Shown here: positions 33,880 to 43,519 of the stretch, piece by piece
Numbering within the stretch: position 1 is the first letter of the stretch
Layout of the letters: each line of letters begins with the position of its first letter
Assembly: GCF_001411555.2 (NCBI RefSeq)
Contig: NC_049901.1
Location: forward strand, 35,970,838 to 36,034,837
Direction of reading: 5' to 3'
DNA length: 64,000 nucleotides
Source: Juglans regia
Taxonomy: Eukaryota > Streptophyta > Magnoliopsida > Fagales > Juglandaceae
Made by a program: the position numbers and the translations under genes
Notes under the pieces: model-generated
What the model was told of the DNA's origin: nothing
What the model saw: only the letters and a program-made list of their open reading frames with translations
Databases searched by the model: none

Positions 33880-34458
33880 AGATGGCTATTGTTTCTTTGG
33901 AAGAGTTCTAGTCAACTATCTTCATTTCCTGATACTCTGCAAGAGCAAGCTCCTGCTCAAGTTTGGTAGCCCCATTGGTAAATTGTATCAAAGCAAATTG
34001 GGATATTGCTATGGATTTTCAGAGCAAGAAGATGGGTATGGGTATTATTCTAAGGGATGAAAATGGGTGTGTCATTGCTTCAAAGCAGCTTTCCAAGTTT
34101 GGAAATCCTACACCTCAGATTGCAGAATCTTATGGAGCTTTCTTTGCTGTTGCTTTTTGTTTGGAGCTGGGTTTTGACAAAGTGATATTTGAGGAGGAGG
34201 CTAACTATGTTGTGAATCTTATTAAAGCTCCTACAGGTTTATAGTGCTCTTGTGGTCATCTCATACTGGATATTCTAGCTTTGTTGTCTATCTTTTCTGT
34301 TTGGGACTTTTGTTATGTGAAAATAAATGTTAACCATGTGGCTCATCTCCTAGCAAAAGCTGAAAATAAAAGTTAACCATGTGGTTCCAGATTTTATCGA
34401 ACATCTTGTAATGTCTTCTTCTTATGCAAATCTATAAAAGCCTCTCTATTAAAAAAAA
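33880..34458 (+). pseudogene. LINE 3' end with RNase H domain and A-rich tail
   Basis: The frame at 33963-34244 reads 'NCIKANWDIAMDFQSKKMGM', 'GIILRDENGCVIASKQ', 'ESYGAFFAVAFCLELGFD' and 'VIFEEEANYVVNLIK', matching the RNase H (RVT_3) domain at the C-terminus of plant L1-type LINEs. After the stop the homologous tail 'NVNHVAHLLAKA' appears at about 34325-34370. The element ends in 'ttaaaaaaaatg', directly next to block copy 3. The residue usually given as D in the ES/EAxA segment is altered, and the ORF is truncated at the 5' end, so it is dead. Confidence 0.72.
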
Positions 34459-35051
34459 TGCAATATATAACAAGTACAGTACTTTAGCCGCTGCATCTAC
34501 TGTCGCTGGTAGGCAAAGGAGCATCGATGCTTTGAGGCGATTGGGCAAACAGTTGCTGCTGAACTACTTGAAATGATCGTCAGTTAAGTATAATGGATTC
34601 ATAGTGATTTTTTTCAAAGAAAGGAAAACGTCGCTAGATATAGTGTGTCCAATTCATCTCATGTGTTTGAAATACAAAATGGTGGTCTAATATCGCTCGC
34701 TGTTGCCAGCACGATCGATCTACGCTAATGCAACACACACATATATATGACGGTACTCTCTTTTTACTGCCGCTATAAAAATGGCGTTGAATGATGACCA
34801 TTATAGTGTGAATGGACTCGAGTATTGTCTACAAATTAACTTTATGATCAGAGAGAAACACGTCATGAGTTGGGTGTAAACATACCAGTACTTAATAATT
34901 ATTTATACATGTACATGCATATGTATAAATAATTGGGTCTTGTGGTGGGGACTCTGAAGGTTTCATGACAAGATGATCCTCACGCAGGGAGAGACACAAC
35001 ATAATAATAGTTTTATGTGCTTTCTGCCCTGGATAGGATTACACATCGATT

Positions 35052-35434
35052 TGTAATTTTAAGGAATGTGATTATCAAACGGTGTATCTCTTAAAATGAT
35101 ATCTTTTAATATAATGATGATTTGCATGAGAGGTGATGTTTAAGAAAATGTTAAGAGATACAACCTTTTAATTTAGTCAAAATGTTATGTGTGACTAGTG
35201 AAGTATCAAAAGGTTGTGTCACTTCTTAAGGTTGTGACATTTGCCAACCATTGTGTTATCAATGATTGTGTCATTTGCCAACCGGTGCATGACGTTCTAT
35301 AAATAGAGGCTATTGGTGTATAAATTAATTCACTCAATTCTATTTATTCATCACCAACTTGTGGGACAAATACTCTCACATAAGTGTCACCATATTACCA
35401 AATTTCGTTTCTATTTGTTATTTATAATTCTACA
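35052..35434 (+). mobile_element. 5' LTR of the deleted copia element
   Basis: 383 bp. Compared with the 3' LTR it carries an extra 30-base stretch around 35155-35200 and many point differences, so the insertion is not recent. Confidence 0.8.
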
Positions 35435-36548
35435 ATGGTATCAAGAGTCAGGTCATGTTAGAGGAAATTTTTTTGCGCATTGTGAAGACAATAAATAGAC
35501 AAGTGCTTGGTTTAGCAACCACACTTGTATATTATAATCATCTTCATTTGCTTGAAAATTCGAAAGAGAAACTTTTTCAAATTACAGTGGGAGGATTAGA
35601 GTACATTGAGAATTTTCAAAATCTTATAAGTTGTTATTATTTTAAATAGAATTATTGGAATATTTTTACACAAAGATATAATGCATTTTCCAATTTTTCT
35701 TCACCCACTATTACAGTTCTGGGGAGTCACCAAAGTTCATCACCACTGCCGAACTTCGTGGACCTCAGGAGCACGTCAGAATCCTCAAAGCTGGTGACCA
35801 TTTCGCCGGACGGAAGTGAGGATCCAAGTTTTTCTGTTTTGGAAGAAGCCCAGCACGAGGAAGAAGAAGGTGGACGAAACGGTACACGGTAACATATTTT
35901 CAAATTCCTCTTGCTTCAGCCAAGGGAGGATAAAAAGGGCAGAAACGACATTATCGTTTTGCCCAATTCTAAAGAATGAAATTTGAAGCCGAGCCATCAA
36001 GCCGAGTCGAGCCACCAAGCCGAGATTCAAGCCGTTCTTTGAGCTAAGCCACGAACGGAGCCGTTGATCGAGCAACCAACCACCGATTTTCTCCAGAACC
36101 CGGTTTGAACCGGCTAAACCTATTTACTCAGTTTCTTGAACCAGTTTGTGACAGATTTGTTCAATCAGGTTGTTCGAGATCATTTCAAGCCCGATTTGAT
36201 CCGTTCAAAAGCCATTGTGCTCCAAATTTCGTGCCAAAACATTACAAAACAACTGCTGGTCGAAATTATCGCCAAAAATTATTTGAAAGAGGTGAGACAT
36301 CAAGAAAAGGTCGTGGATATCCTCGATTGGGGAGTCACTTTCATTATTCTCCTTATTTAAAATATAATAGAAGAATTTCTAGGCTACCACCTTGGATTAA
36401 ATCCAAGAGTTATTATTACTATTAAGTTTGTAATAATTTTAATTTTTTCACAGTTGAACTATTGTATTTAAATAGTACTTATTTATTATTTCTACATTCT
36501 CCTTGTTGATTAATTTTTTAAGGTTTATTATTCATAGTACCGAAGAAA

Positions 36549-37450
36549 AGGATTGATCCCTCAGGGATAGAAAAACTGAATGGAAGAAATTTTCGGGCCT
36601 AGAAAAAGGCATATAACTTTTCTTCTAACTCGTCTTATATACATTAATAACACCAAAGCCATGTGAAGAAATTGTAGAAAATGGTGCAAGTGAAAGTGGG
36701 AGCAGCGTTTCAAATAAAAATAAATGAGAAGAACACAATGCATTGGCAAAAGTTTTAATTTTGCATTGTATGAATGATCACATTATTCCTTTATTTGAAG
36801 ACTATGAAACTGCTAAAAAAATTATGAATGCAGTTGAAACAAAATATGATTTAAGGTCGGATACTTATATACAGTTATTGTAGGATAAGTATAACTGGAC
36901 TTGTATGAAAGAGAATGATGATATTGATGATCATGTACTTCAAATGGAGTTAATTGTAAAAGAATTACATTATGTTGGTCATCCTCTCACTAATAAAATA
37001 CAATTTACAACCATACTAAATAATCTTCATTCATCTTGGAATCACATTGTTACTTCTTTAATACATAGTGAAAATGAAGTAACAATAATATTACTTCCAG
37101 TACTCTTAGTACTTGAAGGAGAAAGAATGCAGAGAATGAATAAAGATAGTGAATCATCCAATTTATTGATGGCTCAGGACAAACGTTCTACATAGAATAA
37201 GATGAAACCAAAACAATTTAAGAAAAATAAATAGTTAAAAATGAAACAAAATAAACCATTTACTGGAAACTGTTTTAAGTGTAGAAAGAATGGGCATTAC
37301 AAATCACAATATCCTAATAAGGGAAAAGCACAAGAAAGTAAGGAAATTGTGATGATAGTCTCAGAGTATATTATTTGTAGTACTACAGTAAGTAATGCGG
37401 TATGGATAAAACGCTTTGTTAAAAGCTTGAATTGGGATAAAAAGTGAAAC
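36549..37450 (+). pseudogene. gag: Copia gag with zinc knuckle
   Basis: A broken N-terminal part near 36565-36640 resembles 'KLNG.NF..WK'. The frame 36905-37195 gives 'DDHVLQMELIVKELHYVGHP' and 'LNNLHSSWNHIVTSLIHSE', typical of the UBN2-type gag of copia elements. A zinc knuckle 'CFKCRKNGHYKSQYP' follows at 37271-37315. Its last cysteine is replaced by tyrosine (CX2CX4HX4Y), so metal binding would be impaired. Several stops separate the pieces. Confidence 0.72.
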
Positions 37451-37465
37451 ACAGAGTTCTAAGAG

Positions 37466-37634
37466 GAAACACATTGATGTGCATTATCACTATATTTTAG
37501 ATATAGTGAAAATAGATGAGGTCAAGATTAATTTTATTTCCTCGACCGAGATGGTTGCAGATCCGATGACCAAGTGTTTATCTCTAGAGAAATTCAGAAA
37601 ACATGTGACTAAAATGGGATTAAGACAAACCTAG
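37466..37634 (+). pseudogene. pol: C-terminal end of copia RNase H
   Basis: 'KHIDVHYHYILDIV' and 'ADPMTKCLSLEKFRKHVTKM' followed by 'GLRQT' and a stop form the terminal block of copia polyproteins. It follows gag almost directly, which marks a deletion of about 3 kb of pol between roughly 37430 and 37466. Confidence 0.75.
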
Positions 37635-37739
37635 TTTAAGCAATCTCATGGTCGACATGCATAACTCAGGAAATTCTGGGGATGCCTAGAAAATTGGAGT
37701 TATGGTGATACCAAAATGAAAATACCTCAAATGAAAATT

Positions 37740-38060
37740 TCAGTCATTTGTAAAGTCACTGATAAGGTGATCAAGAAAAACCTTAGGAATGGCCTTAGGG
37801 TGAGTACTTGACGAAATTTCAGTACAGGTTGATTAACTAAATAAAAGGTTGATCATGGTAAAATCGCTAATAAGATAGACTCAAGAGAGGATGTATTTAG
37901 CTAAAATTCAGTGTCATTCACTAAAGTTTTAGTGAAATGTGATTTGATTACTCAAGTAAACGGTTAATCATTTGCAAAGTCGTTGATAAAGTGATTAGGG
38001 AAAACCTCAGGAATAGCCTCTGGAGGAAGTACTTAACGAAAATTCAACGCAGGTCGATAC
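37740..38060. repeat. Imperfect tandem repeat (about 220 bp) in the copia 3' region
   Basis: 'catttgtaaagtcactgata' (37747) recurs as 'catttgcaaagtcgttgata' (about 37969), with similar following sequence including 'ccttaggaatggcct' / 'cctcaggaatagcct'. It is non-coding and lies between the RNase H end and the 3' LTR. Confidence 0.65.
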
Positions 38061-38412
38061 ATATGTTGTGTATTCGGCTGAAGTCGTCAATTGTTACAGG
38101 AGTATGGATAATTGATCCAATCACGGGATATGGATTATTGATCCAGTTACGGATAATTGATGTCGTTCACTAAATTTTTTTTTTTTTAGTGAAATGAAGT
38201 CACCCCTAATATGTGATCAGTGAGAGCACATATAGTAAAGGGTGCGGTCAGATAAGGTAATGAAAAAAAAACGTGTGCACGTAGAGGCTTGTCATGCTCT
38301 GACTCCGATCTGCAAAAGTAGCATATGAAAGTTGAGTAGTGGAAAGCTCATATTGATACCAAGGTAAAATACTCAACTGGATAATCACCGTTTTGTATAA
38401 TCAAGTGGGAGA

Positions 38413-38764
38413 TGTAATTCTAAGGGGTGTGATTAACAAACGGTGTATCCCTTAGAATGACACCATCTAACATGGTGATGGTTCTCATGAGGGGTGATGT
38501 TTAAAGAAGTGTCAAAAGACATAACCTTTTGATTTAGTCAAAAGGTTGTGTCACTTCTTAAGGTTGTGACATTTGCCAACCATTGGGTCACCAATGGTTG
38601 TACCATTTGCCAACCGTACATGATGGCCTATAAATAGGGGTTATTGGTGCACAAATCAATTCACTCAATTCCCTTTGTTCATACCAACTTGTGAGACAAA
38701 TAACTTCACATGAGTGTCACCATATTGACAAATTCTGTTTCTAGTTGTTCTTTATAATTCTACA
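38413..38764 (+). mobile_element. 3' LTR of the deleted copia element
   Basis: 352 bp, TGTAATTCTAAGG...TTCTACA. It is preceded by the polypurine tract and followed by 'cgttctctgtg', which continues block copy 3. Confidence 0.8.
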
Positions 38765-38978
38765 CGTTCTCTGTGTCTACTCATTTGAACAAATAGATCG
38801 ATATGCTCATATGCATATGATTAAATATTACCTTACAAGGAAGTAGACAAACATGAGAAAAATGAAAAGTATATACTGATCTCATGTAGCTATTTTGAAG
38901 TACTATAAAGAACATCATGAAATCTTAATAGATCATACGTACATATATATATATATCTAGACGTTGCTGCAGTGTGTG

Positions 38979-39014
<36 letters not shown>
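38979..39014. repeat. (GA)n microsatellite beside MIR156 copy 3
   Basis: About 17 GA units directly beside the base of the hairpin. Copies 1 and 2 have shorter purine-rich stretches at the same place. Confidence 0.9.
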
Positions 39015-39017
<3 letters not shown>

Positions 39018-39105
39018 GTGGGTGACAGATAAAGAGTAAGCACGCTGATTAGCTTCATGTGTGCAGGTCCATGCACGAAAAATAACTTGTGTGCTCACTC
39101 TCTTC

Positions 39106-39718
39106 TAGGTCTGTGCAGAAAACTATGCGATCTAATCCGTCCGTGAGATCCAACCCGACCCGAACCGTAAAAGCAGTTTGAATCAACTTGCGGGTCGAAT
39201 CCACTGAAACCGACTACTCTCAAACCCTAGCTACCATCCCTCCTCATTTCTCTCTGTCATCAAAACCACTTGCAGTAGATTGAAGAAGAAAAGCAGAGCA
39301 TGCTTGCATCAACCGTGAGGAGCGGAGCTCTAAATGAGTAATCAATTGATGACAATGAAAGCCCCATTGCCTTGGCCATCTAGTACTACTTCCACCATCA
39401 TATGATCCCATCCATCTAGAACTCTCCATCTGAACTGAACCAAAGAGTGCAGCAGCTAAACTGGTTGTGGAGGCTGTTGTGGGAGAGACAGTACTAGTCA
39501 TGGAATCGTGACTAAATCCAAACAGCCCACGAGGGAAACCCTCGGTACCAACCATGATGGCCTCGTACTGGAGTTGTGTTGGCACCACATTCTTCTGGAG
39601 AAAGAATGGCTCGCCGATTGGTTGTGTAACGTCGAGAAAACAAGTTCTTCCGGCCATGAAATGTTGGAAATCAAGCAGGCCATGATACTCGGCACCCATT
39701 TATAATTTTCTCTAGGTT

Positions 39719-39774
<56 letters not shown>

Positions 39775-40077
39775 CTATGTCTTGTCTAGTCCAGTCCTAC
39801 GTTGCACAAAGGCTAGCTTCTCTAAATGAGTAATCAACTACGAAAGCCCCATTGCTCGTGCCAAAACGATCCGACACCTGCAGTTCAGCATTCTCTTTCT
39901 CCACGGCTAAATCGACACCCACATCTCATTCTCGCTTTCTTGAGAATAAAAGTTGTTATTTCTTTCACTTATCAAACTCGGGTCTGGCCAGGCCTGGCCG
40001 GGCTAGGCCAGTTTAATTTTGTATACCGGGTTGGGTCGGGCCTAAACATAAGTCGGTTTGGTCGGGTTGCAGGCCTA
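39106..40077. mobile_element. Non-autonomous hAT-like element inside MIR156 copy 3
   Basis: 972 bp with ends TAGGTCTGTGCA and GCAGGCCTA, the latter being the complement of TAGGCCTGCAAC. It is flanked by CTCTCTTC (39098-39105) and CTTTCTTC (40078-40085), an 8-bp duplication with one difference. An 8-bp duplication and TAGG(G/C)(C/T)TG ends fit hAT elements. Both subterminal zones are rich in 'gacccgacc' / 'gggtcgggc'. The interior has an antisense reading frame of 151 codons (39244-39699), which may be captured sequence, a (TG)n(GA)n tract (39718-39770) and a short internal repeat ('ctctaaatgagtaatcaa' near 39329 and 39820). Confidence 0.85.
39718..39770. repeat. (TG)n(GA)n compound microsatellite
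   Basis: A run of TG followed by GA dinucleotides inside the hAT-like element. Confidence 0.9.
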
Positions 40078-40326
40078 CTTTCTTCTGTCACCTTCTCATA
40101 CAAACCCCTACAATAATCTTAACGTACACGCGTACAAGCAACTAGCCTTCTTCCTAGTTTCCACCTTGCCCGGATCCTTGAGCATGCAGTAGCCTAGGAT
40201 ATATCATTATCACATATATAGAAAGAAAGAAACCTTCGTTTAGTTAATTTAGAGAGTGGGGGAGGAAAGGGAAAATGGAGATTAAATTCACGGTGGAATA
40301 TTTGTAGTTTAAACCAATATCTCAAG

Positions 40327-41850
40327 TAGGCCTGTGCAAAAAGCCCGATGGCCCACTCAACCTACGCTACCCGACTGGGCCCACCCGACAAAAGTCGGGT
40401 TCATCGGATTAAAACTTAAAAACGGGTTTATAAAATCAGATTCGTCGAATCCGTCGAAATCAATTTTGGACAGTCTCTTCTCCCACTGCGAAACCCTAGC
40501 CTCCGTCGCGTTCTCCCCTCTGCTGCTACTTTCCTGGCCCAGGTTACTAGTCTCTCTTACTTTCTCTCTTTTGCTCGACTGTTGGAAGGGGTTCTATTCT
40601 TCCATGGGCTGGGAACTGGGTGTGTGTGGTCAGGCATGGACTAGGAAGGAGACTTCACTATTCCTCGTCTAGATCTCCTCAGTATCCTACTATCCTCAGT
40701 CCCAACCTGCCCGACGTTTAGATTCCGAGCACGAACACCCACCTTCCTCAATCTATTGTTTCGTTATTTATATTTACTCTTTGTTTTGTTTCTCAAAAGC
40801 ACTGAAATGTTTCTTACCTCTTCCTTCCGCTCTCTGTTTCACTTTCCACGATTCCAGCTGTCTCTTCTTCTAAAACCACTCTTTTTTGGTTCGATTTCTC
40901 GTCATCCATTCCTTCTTTTTGTTTTTTCTCATTCTTTTTATTCTTTGAAGAAAAGAATATGTTTTTTTTTCCTACTTTCAGAAAGTTGATTTCCTTTTCT
41001 TTTCCGCTCGAGGACCTCTTCAATGTTGATTTCCTGGTTCTGGAAATGGCTTTTTTTGGTGGGTTTATGTTTTTTGGCAAGCGTGGAGTATACATGATGC
41101 TAAAATAGCACCAATGGTCGGAGATGGCTGATTATGCAGTAATCCAAGTCTAGTGTCTTCTTTTTTCTTGACTAATTTCATGGATTTGTATTGATAAGAA
41201 AGAAAACTTTTTTTCTCTCTCTGGAGAATGGCTTTGGCCTTTTGACTACTGTATTTGCTAAAATGTTGTTGTATATCAATATGTAGGCCCCTCCTTTATT
41301 GTTGTCTCTCATATCATAGAGCAATAATGTTGGGTCTACTGGCATGAAATCCTATAAAGCACTCGCACTCCTTGGAGCAGGTCTTTCAGGGCTTTTGAGT
41401 TTTGGAATGATAGCATCTACTAATGAGGTTGAACATGGATTATTGCCTCCTCACTATCTCTGGCCTCACAAGGGCATTCTCAGTTCATATGATCATTAGC
41501 TCCCAACCTTTTAGAATTTCTTCAATATTTTTTTGTTAAAAACCTTCCTTTTAATGTACTACAATCTATTTGTAATGTAAATGGTGAAGGAGAAAGTAAA
41601 CAAAATGCTGGAAGCCAAAAAAAAATAGATGCACAACCGGTGTTTGATAAAAGTCCTCAAATGGTATTGTAAAGGTTCTAGTCGAGGTTTTATATTCAGA
41701 TTAAAAAAAAAAAAAAAAAAGAAGGGGAGAGAGAGAGAGAGACCCGACCCGTACATCACTGGTTGGGTCGGACTGGTTTGGCGCCAAATAGTGTTGGGTC
41801 AGGTCAGACCGGGTCCAAACCCGGTTGGATGGTATCGAGTTGCAGCCCTA
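40327..41850. mobile_element. Second non-autonomous hAT-like element
   Basis: 1524 bp with ends TAGGCCTGTGCAAAA and GTTGCAGCCCTA (complement TAGGGCTGCAAC). It is flanked by a perfect 8-bp duplication, ATCTCAAG at 40319-40326 and 41851-41858. The corresponding undisrupted sequence in copy 1 is 'gatctctcaagtataaa' near 2182. It is related to the element at 39106 by its ends and by 'gggtcgg'-rich subterminal zones. The interior (about 40470-41560) includes 'gcgaaaccctagcctccgtcgcg', which looks like a plant 5' leader, so a host gene fragment may have been captured. No transposase is encoded. Confidence 0.87.
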
Positions 41851-41900
41851 ATCTCAAGCATATATAAGCTTAGTAATGCTAGACACAATCATGGGATGCG

Positions 41901-42470
41901 CAAGTGTTGCTTAATCGTTTTGAAAAAGAGTAAGGTTCACTATTAAAAAATTAATATTTTTTATATGACCTCTCGTAATTACTTACTTTTTTTAAAGGGA
42001 TTGCGCGGCATTTACACGTACACTCTACTATTGCAAATATCATTTTTCTTACTAAATGAGAAATATTTTAGTAATAAAAAGATTATACAAAAATAAACTT
42101 ATAAACTAATATGGTTTCATGCAATATATCAAATTGTAAAGTTATTTTTACTGTAAAGTGGATCTAATGGATCACATAAAGTGACGTCAGTTTCTGAGTT
42201 TATTTTTATGTATTCTTTTTGTGTCTGTAATACTTCTCTTTTATTTATTTTTATTTTTTTTAATATTTAAAAAATATACCATAATAAATTTGTGTATTTA
42301 AAAAAATGTTTAAATAATGTCTAAAAGTATTTTAAAAAAATAAAAAATAAAAAACTTGGACGCCCAGCGATATGTTATGGGCGGCAGAGTAGCATGCATG
42401 GTCCTACAATTTGTTCGTTGATTGATTATTAACATTAATTGGCGCCCTAGCTAGCTGTAGCTTGGACTCT
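41901..42470. other. AT-rich sequence after block copy 3
   Basis: No gene. It contains an A/T-homopolymer-rich stretch at about 42230-42360 that resembles the MITE-like insertion at 18187-18412 in composition, and a short G-rich part 'ggacgcccagcg'. A relation to the duplicated block is weak. Confidence 0.4.
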
Positions 42471-42474
42471 TAGG

Positions 42475-42650
42475 CCTCTTTTATTCTAATTGCATTACAA
42501 CCTTTTTAAATTTTATATAAAATAAAATAAATAATTTAATTTTTTCAAATCATAAAATAATAATAATATTAAAAAAATATTCTAATAATATTTAATTTAA
42601 TTTTTAACTTTCATATTAATTTATCTAATTTCATCTCATTTATAAAAATA
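42475..42650. mobile_element. Decayed GGGTG-type MITE
   Basis: Carries the family core 'aatttaattttttcaaatca', 'aataataataatattaaaaa' and 'tctaataatattt', seen also at 33444-33628 and 62724-62926. The ends are eroded. Confidence 0.5.
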
Positions 42651-43305
42651 AATAAAATACTTATAATAATATACAAATAAATAAGTTGAAGATAATGACC
42701 CTTGAAAATAGTTGTAAAAAATCAGACATACATACACGACACTTATAATGTATTTGTTTCTGATTTTTGTGTGCAAGTGATGTCTAACTTTTTCTTTCTA
42801 TTTTATTCATTTACCTTTTTTTTGGGGGGGTTGGTTCAGTGACCTTTGTCCTATATTGATGGCAAATGAGTAGCAAATCATGACACTGGAGAGAATCATG
42901 TAGGAACGATGTTGATCATGAGGACTAATTCAACCAATGGGTGAACTTGACAATGATGGTACTTCGACTATGATGTGGTTTGACCCACAAAATAAATTTT
43001 CAGGTTAAATTATACCTTAATTTAAAGTTAAAAAGCACCAACTAGAATTATTGACGATAATATATGATAAGATAGAGGACCGAAAAGATTATCTTGGGAG
43101 GCCCTATCGATGTGCCTAAAGAATATATATTTATATATATATAGGCATTCCCAAGGATAAGGCAAATAAAGTTATCTATATATATATATATGCCATATAG
43201 AAGTCAAAGATATCTATTTTATTTATACCTTTGAGTTCTAGTAGTGCCATCTCTATATATATTTCTTGATAAATAAAGTTAATAAATTTAGGCAAGATTT
43301 CTTTA
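42651..43305. other. AT-rich intergenic sequence
   Basis: No gene recognised. Two similar segments around (TA)n runs, 'tatatatataggcattccca' (43130) and 'tatatatatatgccatatag' (43175), form a partly inverted structure. A young copia element begins at 43311. Confidence 0.4.
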
Positions 43306-43310
43306 AGAAG

Positions 43311-43519
43311 TGTTGGCGTGAGTTGGTATTGTAAATGATCAAGAGATTTTGTAAGGCATTTGAAATCTATAACAATCCCGTAAATATGGGTGGTTAGCGT
43401 GAGTCTAGGAAACTGATTTGTATAGAAAAGATTTGTTTAGGTTTTATTGTTTAAAATTATGTATATAACCTACGGGACAACACAAATAGAAATATATGGA
43501 ATAAAAGAGATTTTTGACA
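43311..43519 (+). mobile_element. 5' LTR of the young copia element
   Basis: 209 bp, TGTTGGCGTGAG...TTTTTGACA, followed directly by the initiator-Met type primer-binding site TGGTATCAGCAGCC (43520-43533). Confidence 0.93.

Larger units (their letters stand above)
35052..38764 (+). mobile_element. Internally deleted Ty1/copia element
   Basis: The 5' LTR is 35052-35434 and the 3' LTR is 38413-38764, both TGTAATT...TTCTACA. A primer-binding site TGGTATCAAGAG starts at 35436, and a polypurine tract 'agtgggaga' ends at 38412. The block copies show the empty site. The target duplication is imperfect (CGATT/CGTTC). gag is present, but protease, integrase and nearly all of RT are missing; only the C-terminal RNase H end remains, so the element was non-autonomous. 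Between LTR and gag there is about 1 kb of unrelated-looking sequence (35650-36440). Confidence 0.85.
39017..40092 (-). pseudogene. MIR156: MIR156 copy 3, split by an hAT-like insertion
   Basis: The star arm (complement of 39023-39043) and the loop are intact. The 20-nt mature region is split: its 3' 15 bases lie at 39091-39105 (complement reads GAAGAGAGTGAGCAC) and its 5' TGACA lies at 40086-40090. Between them sit a 972-bp element and the second copy of an 8-bp target duplication. Before the insertion the mature sequence would have been the canonical one, as in copy 1. The hairpin can no longer form a normal miR156 precursor, so I infer loss of function. One base also differs in the star arm from copies 1 and 2. 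Confidence 0.92.
34458..41900. repeat. Tandem block copy 3 (interrupted by three insertions)
   Basis: Collinear pieces of the MIR156 block are 34458-35050, 38765-39105, 40086-40326 and 41859 to about 41900, separated by a deleted copia element and two hAT-like elements. When these are mentally removed the order equals copies 1 and 2, for example 'ggataggattaca(c/g)atcg' | 'ttctctgtgtctactcat'. Similarity fades after about 41900. Confidence 0.82.

Noticed and set aside
39244..39699. 151-codon minus-strand reading frame as a host gene
   Set aside because: It lies wholly inside an hAT-like element and has no domain I can name with confidence. It is kept only as possible captured sequence.
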